A model generated the notes under the pieces. That model was not told the origin of the DNA, ran no database searches, and saw only the letters and a program-made list of their open reading frames with translations. A stretch of DNA of 64,000 bases from Anaerostipes amylophilus (lineage in GTDB: Bacteria; Bacillota; Clostridia; Lachnospirales; Lachnospiraceae): NCBI RefSeq assembly GCF_025567365.1, contig NZ_JAOQJG010000001.1:248001-312000 (forward strand), in the 5' to 3' direction. A program made the position numbers and the translations under genes. Numbering within the stretch: the first letter of the stretch is position 1; each line of letters starts with the position of its first letter. This document shows positions 59,417-64,000 of this stretch, one piece after another.

Positions 59417-60718
59417 ATGAATTACACAACTCAGATGAATGCAGCAAGGCAGGGAATTATAACAAAAGAAATGGAGGCTGTTGCTACTTATGAAGGAATT
59501 GATGTGAAAGATCTTATGGCTGAAGTTGCAGCTGGCACGATCGTTATTCCTGCCAACAAGAACCATAAGTGTTTAAAACCTTTTGGTATCGGAAATTCCT
59601 TAAAGACAAAGATCAATGTAAACCTTGGTACATCCAGAGACTGTTTAAACTTAGATGTTGAGATGGAAAAAGTAAATAAAGCTGTTGAGATGGGTGCTGA
59701 AGCGATCATGGATCTTTCTTCTTTTGGACATACTCACGTATTTCGTAAAAAACTTGTCAATGAATGTCCTGCGATTCTTGGTACAGTTCCTATCTATGAT
59801 GCGATCGTTTATTACAATAAAGCACTCAAAGACATCACATCTCGTGAATGGATCGACGTTTTCAAGATGCATGCCGAAGATGGCGTTGATTTTATGACGA
59901 TCCACTGTGGAATCAATCGTAACACTGCAGATCGTTTCAAAGCGATGAAGCGTAAGATGAACATTGTTTCCCGTGGTGGTTCCTTAATCTTCGCATGGAT
60001 GGAAGCAACTGGTAATGAAAACCCATTCTTCGAATATTATGACGAAATCCTCGATATCTGTAATGAATATGACGTAACTTTAAGCCTTGGTGATGCATGC
60101 CGTCCTGGATGCCTTGCTGATGCGAGTGATATTTCACAGATCGAGGAACTGGTAACACTTGGTGAATTGACTGCACGTGCATGGAAAAAGGATGTTCAGG
60201 TTATGATCGAAGGTCCTGGACATATGCCAATGGATCAGATTCAGGCGAATATGAAGATTCAGCAGACGATCTGTCATGGAGCTCCATTTTATGTACTCGG
60301 ACCTCTTGTTACAGATATCGCTCCTGGATATGACCATATTACTTCTGCAATCGGTGGTGCGATCGCCGCTGCATCTGGAGCAAGCTTTTTATGCTATGTA
60401 ACTCCTGCAGAACATTTACGTCTGCCTAATGTTGACGATGTAAAAGAAGGAATCATGGCTTCTAAGATCGCAGCTCATGCAGCAGATATCGCCAAAGGTG
60501 TAAAAGGTGCCATGGACTGGGATAACCAGATGGCAGCTGCCAGACAGAAACTTGACTGGGAAAAACAGTTCGAACTTGCTCTTGACCCTGAAAAGGCAAG
60601 AAGATATCGTGCAGAATCTACTCCTGAAAGAGAGGATACCTGTACAATGTGCGGAAAGATGTGTTCCGTACGTAACATGAATGCCGTCCTTGCCGGAGAA
60701 GATGTGGACGTCATCTAA
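59417..60718 (+). CDS. thiC: Phosphomethylpyrimidine synthase
   Basis: It is the radical-SAM-like enzyme that turns aminoimidazole ribotide into hydroxymethylpyrimidine phosphate. The 433 residues show the TIM barrel with MDLSSFGHTHVFRKKL, FMTIHCGI, SLGDACRPGCLADA, GPGHMPMDQI and ATG-like SAIGGAIAAASGASFLCYVTPAEHLRLP. The C-terminal iron-sulfur ligands TCTMCGKMCSVR fit CxxCxxxxC. It is the only thiamine biosynthesis gene here and is riboswitch controlled. Confidence 0.96.
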   Translation: MNYTTQMNAARQGIITKEMEAVATYEGIDVKDLMAEVAAGTIVIPANKNHKCLKPFGIGNSLKTKINVNLGTSRDCLNLDVEMEKVNKAVEMGAEAIMDLSSFGHTHVFRKKLVNECPAILGTVPIYDAIVYYNKALKDITSREWIDVFKMHAEDGVDFMTIHCGINRNTADRFKAMKRKMNIVSRGGSLIFAWMEATGNENPFFEYYDEILDICNEYDVTLSLGDACRPGCLADASDISQIEELVTLGELTARAWKKDVQVMIEGPGHMPMDQIQANMKIQQTICHGAPFYVLGPLVTDIAPGYDHITSAIGGAIAAASGASFLCYVTPAEHLRLPNVDDVKEGIMASKIAAHAADIAKGVKGAMDWDNQMAAARQKLDWEKQFELALDPEKARRYRAESTPEREDTCTMCGKMCSVRNMNAVLAGEDVDVI

Positions 60719-60819
60719 TACTTTTAAGCATCCAGACTGTTTTTATTTTAGACCTCCGGCACATGTCAGATTCTATTTTTCGTATCTGAATATATATATG
60801 AAAGAAGGTACTTTATATT

Positions 60820-62175
60820 ATGAGTAATGAAAGAAATGGCTTCTCCAGCCGCTTAGGATTCGTCCTCGCAACGGCCGGATCTGCCGTAGGTCTTGGAAAC
60901 ATCTGGAGATTTCCATACCTCGCTGCCAAATATGGTGGAGGAACTTTTTTATTGACTTATTTAATCCTTACTTTAACGTTTGGATTTTCATTAATGATCA
61001 CTGAAGTTGCATTAGGAAGAAGAGCTGGAACCAGTGCGATCCGTGCATTCGGACATTTCAATAAGAAATACACATTTATCGGTTATCTTACAACACTGAT
61101 CCCATTTATCATTTTCCCTTATTATTGTGTGATCGGTGGATGGGTAACAAAATATGCACTTGTTTCTATTCAAGGTGGTATCCACGATGCTGCTTCTGAT
61201 ACATTTTTTACAGGATTTATCAGTAAATCTGCAGAGCCTATGATCTATGTTCTTGTATTTTTGATCGTTACTACTTTAGTTGTTGCTGGTGGTGTCAAAG
61301 GTGGTATTGAACGTGTCAGCACGATTATGATGCCGGTACTGATCGTCTTACTGATCGGTGTATCCGTATTCTGTATTACAAGACCAGGTGCTATGACCGG
61401 AGTTGCATATTATATCAAACCAAACTTAAAAGATTTCAGTCCAACAACGATCTTAGCGGCACTTGGACAGCTGTTTTACTCTATGTCACTTGCCATGGGT
61501 ATCATGGTAACCTTTGGTTCTTACATGCCAAAGAAATCCAATCTTGAAAAATCTGTAACACAGGTTGAGATCTTTGATACCGGAGTTGCTTTCCTTGCAG
61601 GACTTATGATCGTTCCAGCTGTATTTATATTCTCTAACGGAGATTCTTCTATGCTTGCGAAAGGACCATCTTTAATGTTCGTTATGCTTCCTAAAGTATT
61701 TAACAGCATGGCATTTTCAAGCATTATCGCAGCTGTATTCTTTATTTTAGTGTTACTTGCAGCACTTACTTCTTCCATTTCGCTGCTTGAGACACTCGTC
61801 GCAGTACTGATGGATAAGTTCCATATGAAACGTGGTACTGCCTGCATTACGATGTTTATTGTTGCTCTGTTACTAGCAGTTCCATCTTCTTTAGGATTTG
61901 GAGCATGGAGCAATATTACGATCCTTGGATTTGATTTCCTTGATTTCTTTGATTTTATCAGTAATAGTGTATTAATGCCGATCGCTGCATTCTTAACATG
62001 TATCTTTGTTGGTTATATCATCAAACCAAAAGAGATCATTGATGAAGTTGAAAGTTCTGGAGAATTTAAGAGAAAACCTTTATTCCTTGTTATGGTTAAG
62101 TATATCGCACCTATTTGCATTGTTGCTATTTTGGTGTTCTCTGTACTTGAAGGACTTGGATTTATCACAGTCTAA
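60820..62175 (+). CDS. Sodium-dependent transporter, NSS/SNF family
   Basis: The 451-residue transporter has about 11 to 12 helices. The NSS hallmark is SRLGFVLATAGSAVGLGNIWRFPYLAAKYGG, with sodium-binding residues in helix 1, and helix 6 to 8 contains YSMSLAMGIMVTFGSYMP. NSS bacterial members carry amino acids or tryptamine. It follows thiC by about 100 nt without a strong terminator in between and has its own AAGAAGG site, so it may share TPP control. A strong terminator follows the gene. Confidence 0.9.
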   Translation: MSNERNGFSSRLGFVLATAGSAVGLGNIWRFPYLAAKYGGGTFLLTYLILTLTFGFSLMITEVALGRRAGTSAIRAFGHFNKKYTFIGYLTTLIPFIIFPYYCVIGGWVTKYALVSIQGGIHDAASDTFFTGFISKSAEPMIYVLVFLIVTTLVVAGGVKGGIERVSTIMMPVLIVLLIGVSVFCITRPGAMTGVAYYIKPNLKDFSPTTILAALGQLFYSMSLAMGIMVTFGSYMPKKSNLEKSVTQVEIFDTGVAFLAGLMIVPAVFIFSNGDSSMLAKGPSLMFVMLPKVFNSMAFSSIIAAVFFILVLLAALTSSISLLETLVAVLMDKFHMKRGTACITMFIVALLLAVPSSLGFGAWSNITILGFDFLDFFDFISNSVLMPIAAFLTCIFVGYIIKPKEIIDEVESSGEFKRKPLFLVMVKYIAPICIVAILVFSVLEGLGFITV

Positions 62176-62233
62176 AAAAATAAATACCTCATGGAAACGC
62201 GCTCATACGGTTTCCATGAGGTATTTATTTTTT
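62175..62233. terminator. Rho-independent terminator after the sodium transporter
   Basis: AAATAAATACCTCATGGAAAC and its exact complement form a perfect stem of about 21 bp with an 11-base loop, followed by TTTTTT. Confidence 0.9.
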
Positions 62234-62284
62234 CCTGGAGGTCACTGGCGAAATTTATGTGTTGTTTGATAAGATTTTTACTTC

Positions 62285-62425
62285 TTAAAAATTATTTATG
62301 CTTTTTCCATCCATTTCATCGCAACATCTTTCCAGAAATTCCTGTATCATCAATGTTTTATCCACAAAGTAATAGTTTTCTTGTATTAATTTAGGAAAAC
62401 TATTGGTCCCTATAGGTATGGCTTT
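62285..62425 (-). pseudogene. N-terminal remnant of an AAA-ATPase_like/DUF1703 protein
   Basis: Directly after the nadC stop, the same minus-strand frame reads KAIPIGTNSFPKLIQENYYFVDKTLMIQEFL, then ERCCDEMDGKSINNF and a stop at 62285. This matches the N-terminal signature YYFVDKTLMI of the AAA-ATPase_like proteins that usually continue about 500 residues with a P-loop. There is no start codon and the ATPase core is missing, so it is a decayed copy. The rest of the gap to 62233 shows no gene. Confidence 0.6.
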
Positions 62426-63265
62426 TTATTCTACCGGATGTAAATTCTTCAATGAAATGTCCATAATAGGCGCTGAATGTGTTAACGCTCCACAAGATAC
62501 ATAGTCAACCCCAATCTCACGGATCGTCTTTAAACGTTCTTTTGTAACGTTTCCGGAACACTCTGTCTCGGCTCTTCCGTCGATCAGTTTGACTGCTTCT
62601 TTCATTGTGTCATCATCCATGTTATCTAACATGATGATATCTGCTCCTGCTTCTACGGCTTCTTTTACCATGTCAAGATTCTCTGTCTCTACTTCGATCT
62701 TTCTGACAAATGGTGCATAGTCTTTCGCCATAGCAACCGCTTCTTTGATTCCACCTGCTGCTCCGATATGGTTATCTTTCAGCATAACTCCATCAGATAA
62801 GTTATAGCGGTGATTATGTCCTCCACCAACTGTGACTGCGTATTTTTCAAATGGACGCATATTTGGTGTTGTCTTTCTTGTATCTAATAACTTTGTTTTA
62901 TATCCTTCTAATTCTTTAGCTAATTCACTTGTCATTGTTGCGATACCACTCATTCTCTGTAAGTAGTTTAATGCAACACGTTCTCCAGATAAAAGGGCAC
63001 GGATATCTCCTTTGACAACTCCCATCAGCTGTCCTTTGGTTACTTGATCTCCGTCTTTTAATTCTGTCTCAAAAACAACAGTATCATCTAAAAGTTTAAA
63101 AACTCTCTCAAATACTTCTAATCCACAGATGATCCCATCCTGCTTACAGATTAAATTCACTTCTCCCTGTTTTGGTTCTGGCATCACTGCGTTTGTGCTG
63201 ACATCTTCCTGTGTGATATCTTCTTTTAATGCATTCATCAGATATTCATCGATGTTAATTTTCAT
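62426..63265 (-). CDS. nadC: Nicotinate-nucleotide pyrophosphorylase (quinolinate phosphoribosyltransferase)
   Basis: It makes nicotinate mononucleotide from quinolinate and PRPP in de novo NAD synthesis. The start is set at 63265 (MKINIDEYLMNALKED), overlapping the nadB stop by 11 nt; a longer frame to 63355 exists but would overlap nadB extensively. The 279 residues include LLSGERVALNYLQRMSGIAT, DTRKTTPNMRPFEKYAV, GGGHNHRYNLSDGVMLKDNHI and IMLDNMDDDTM. Expression is coupled to nadB. Confidence 0.94.
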   Translation of the reverse strand: MKINIDEYLMNALKEDITQEDVSTNAVMPEPKQGEVNLICKQDGIICGLEVFERVFKLLDDTVVFETELKDGDQVTKGQLMGVVKGDIRALLSGERVALNYLQRMSGIATMTSELAKELEGYKTKLLDTRKTTPNMRPFEKYAVTVGGGHNHRYNLSDGVMLKDNHIGAAGGIKEAVAMAKDYAPFVRKIEVETENLDMVKEAVEAGADIIMLDNMDDDTMKEAVKLIDGRAETECSGNVTKERLKTIREIGVDYVSCGALTHSAPIMDISLKNLHPVE

Positions 63266-64000
63266 CGTTACACCACTGATCATAAAAACTTCTGTCCTTT
63301 CGTTTGATTTCATCAAGAACAAGCTGTTCATTCTCTTTTTCACGCTGTTCTTCATTCTTATACTGACTTAAATCTACTTCGACTGTCTCGGCTTTTGATG
63401 GATGTTCTGTGATGTCTTTCGCTGCTGCCTTGGCAAATACAAGTGATTCCAGTAAAGAGTTACTTGCCAGACGGTTTCTTCCATGAACTCCATTACAACT
63501 TGTCTCACCAACTGCATATAAATGATCCATAGATGTCTTACTGTCTAAATTAACCTTAATTCCACCCATAAAATAATGTTGTGCTGGTGTTACTGGAATT
63601 GGTTCTTTCGTCATATCATATCCTTCATCTAAACACTGTTTGTAGATATTAGGAAATCTATGTTTGATCCTCTCTCCGTCTAAATGTGTCACTGTAAGAT
63701 ACACATGATCGCTTCCGTCTTTCTTCATCTGTTTACAGATCTCACCTGTTACAACATCTCTTGGCTGTAATTCATCTGTAAAACGTTCTCCATCTTTATT
63801 TAACAGGTAAGCCCCTTCTCCTCTGACTGATTCAGAGATTAAGAATCTTCTTCCTGGCTTCTTTGAATAAAATGTTGTTGGATGGATCTGGATATAGTTA
63901 ATATTCTCCAGTGTCACATTATGACGCAGACAAATAGCCAGACTGTCTGCTGTCAGATGTCTGAAGTTTGTGGAATGTTTAAATAATCCTCCCAGTCCTC
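63255..64000 (-). CDS. nadB: L-aspartate oxidase, C-terminal part (runs off window end)
   Basis: It oxidises aspartate to iminoaspartate with FAD, the first step of bacterial NAD synthesis. The readable part, about 248 codons from 64000 to the TAA at 63255-63257, includes LGGLFKHSTNF, NYIQIHPTTFY, SESVRGEGAYLLNKDGERFT, PAQHYFMGGIKVNLDSKTSM, VGETSCNGVHGRNRLASNSLLESLVFA. This is the substrate-binding and second FAD-binding region. The start lies outside the window. nadC follows and overlaps its stop. Confidence 0.94.
   Translation of the reverse strand, partial: GLGGLFKHSTNFRHLTADSLAICLRHNVTLENINYIQIHPTTFYSKKPGRRFLISESVRGEGAYLLNKDGERFTDELQPRDVVTGEICKQMKKDGSDHVYLTVTHLDGERIKHRFPNIYKQCLDEGYDMTKEPIPVTPAQHYFMGGIKVNLDSKTSMDHLYAVGETSCNGVHGRNRLASNSLLESLVFAKAAAKDITEHPSKAETVEVDLSQYKNEEQREKENEQLVLDEIKRKDRSFYDQWCNDEN

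Noticed and set aside
1..64000. CRISPR arrays, rRNA or tRNA genes
   Set aside because: No regularly spaced direct repeats, cloverleaf signatures or rRNA motifs were seen anywhere in the window.

Overview
The window looks like chromosomal DNA from a low-GC anaerobic Firmicute, most likely a gut Lachnospiraceae. The evidence is AT-rich intergenic DNA, strong AGGAGG-type ribosome binding sites, a T-box, a TPP riboswitch and an L10 leader. Single-domain CstA, NfeD/SPFH and VanW proteins, a CBS-domain family II pyrophosphatase and a galactitol-type PTS fit the same group. I see no rRNA or tRNA gene and no CRISPR array. Most of the window is stable housekeeping DNA.

Layout. (1) 1-3230 is an accessory strip: a partial small membrane protein, decayed pieces of a MobA/MobL relaxase, a LysE exporter and a LysR regulator, then an intact hybrid histidine kinase and a repeat-bearing spacer beside the lysS 3' end. 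(2) 3237-9790, all minus: greA-lysS, then the argF-birA-hypothetical-coaX-dusB run. (3) 9903-19549, all minus: an SGNH hydrolase; ktrB-ktrA-trmH-nfeD-SPFH; pfkA; dnaE. (4) 19747-23299, plus: murF, then a T-box leader controlling a CstA transporter. (5) 23426-27968, minus: a 2-hydroxyacid dehydrogenase and the rpmG-secE-nusG-rplK-rplA and rplJ-rplL clusters; rpoB does not follow rplL. (6) 28128-37040: a transposase-nuclease remnant, a secreted protein, queF with a GGDEF/EAL protein, a Nudix hydrolase and an ArsR/P-type ATPase metal efflux pair. (7) 37321-46087: hom, a trmL/AIR-synthase-like/VanW/DUF4044-like/exonuclease operon, two HAD phosphatase paralogues and an iron-type dehydrogenase. (8) 46272-53217, minus: a complete PTS catabolic operon (PRD regulator, EIIA, EIIB, EIIC, membrane protein, class II aldolase, YjbQ-like protein, divergent triosephosphate isomerase). 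(9) 53537-58956, minus: patatin, an unknown protein, a VanRS-like two-component system overlapping a CBS-pyrophosphatase. (10) 59125-64000: a TPP riboswitch with thiC and a sodium symporter, an AAA-ATPase remnant, and nadC-nadB.

How the genes work together. The PTS operon can be read as uptake and phosphorylation of a sugar or polyol, aldol cleavage, and isomerisation of the triose product; its substrate is not evident. RR-HK-pyrophosphatase are joined by 23-nt and 4-nt overlaps, and the exonuclease, a 30-residue membrane protein, VanW, AIR-synthase-like and trmL genes form another tight operon.

The most unusual non-coding signal is a family of three intergenic palindromic elements (23302-23425, 38612-38885, 46100-46271). 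Each lies between convergent gene ends and shares flanking 'shoulder' sequence around completely different inverted-repeat cores. The largest has perfect 48-bp arms.
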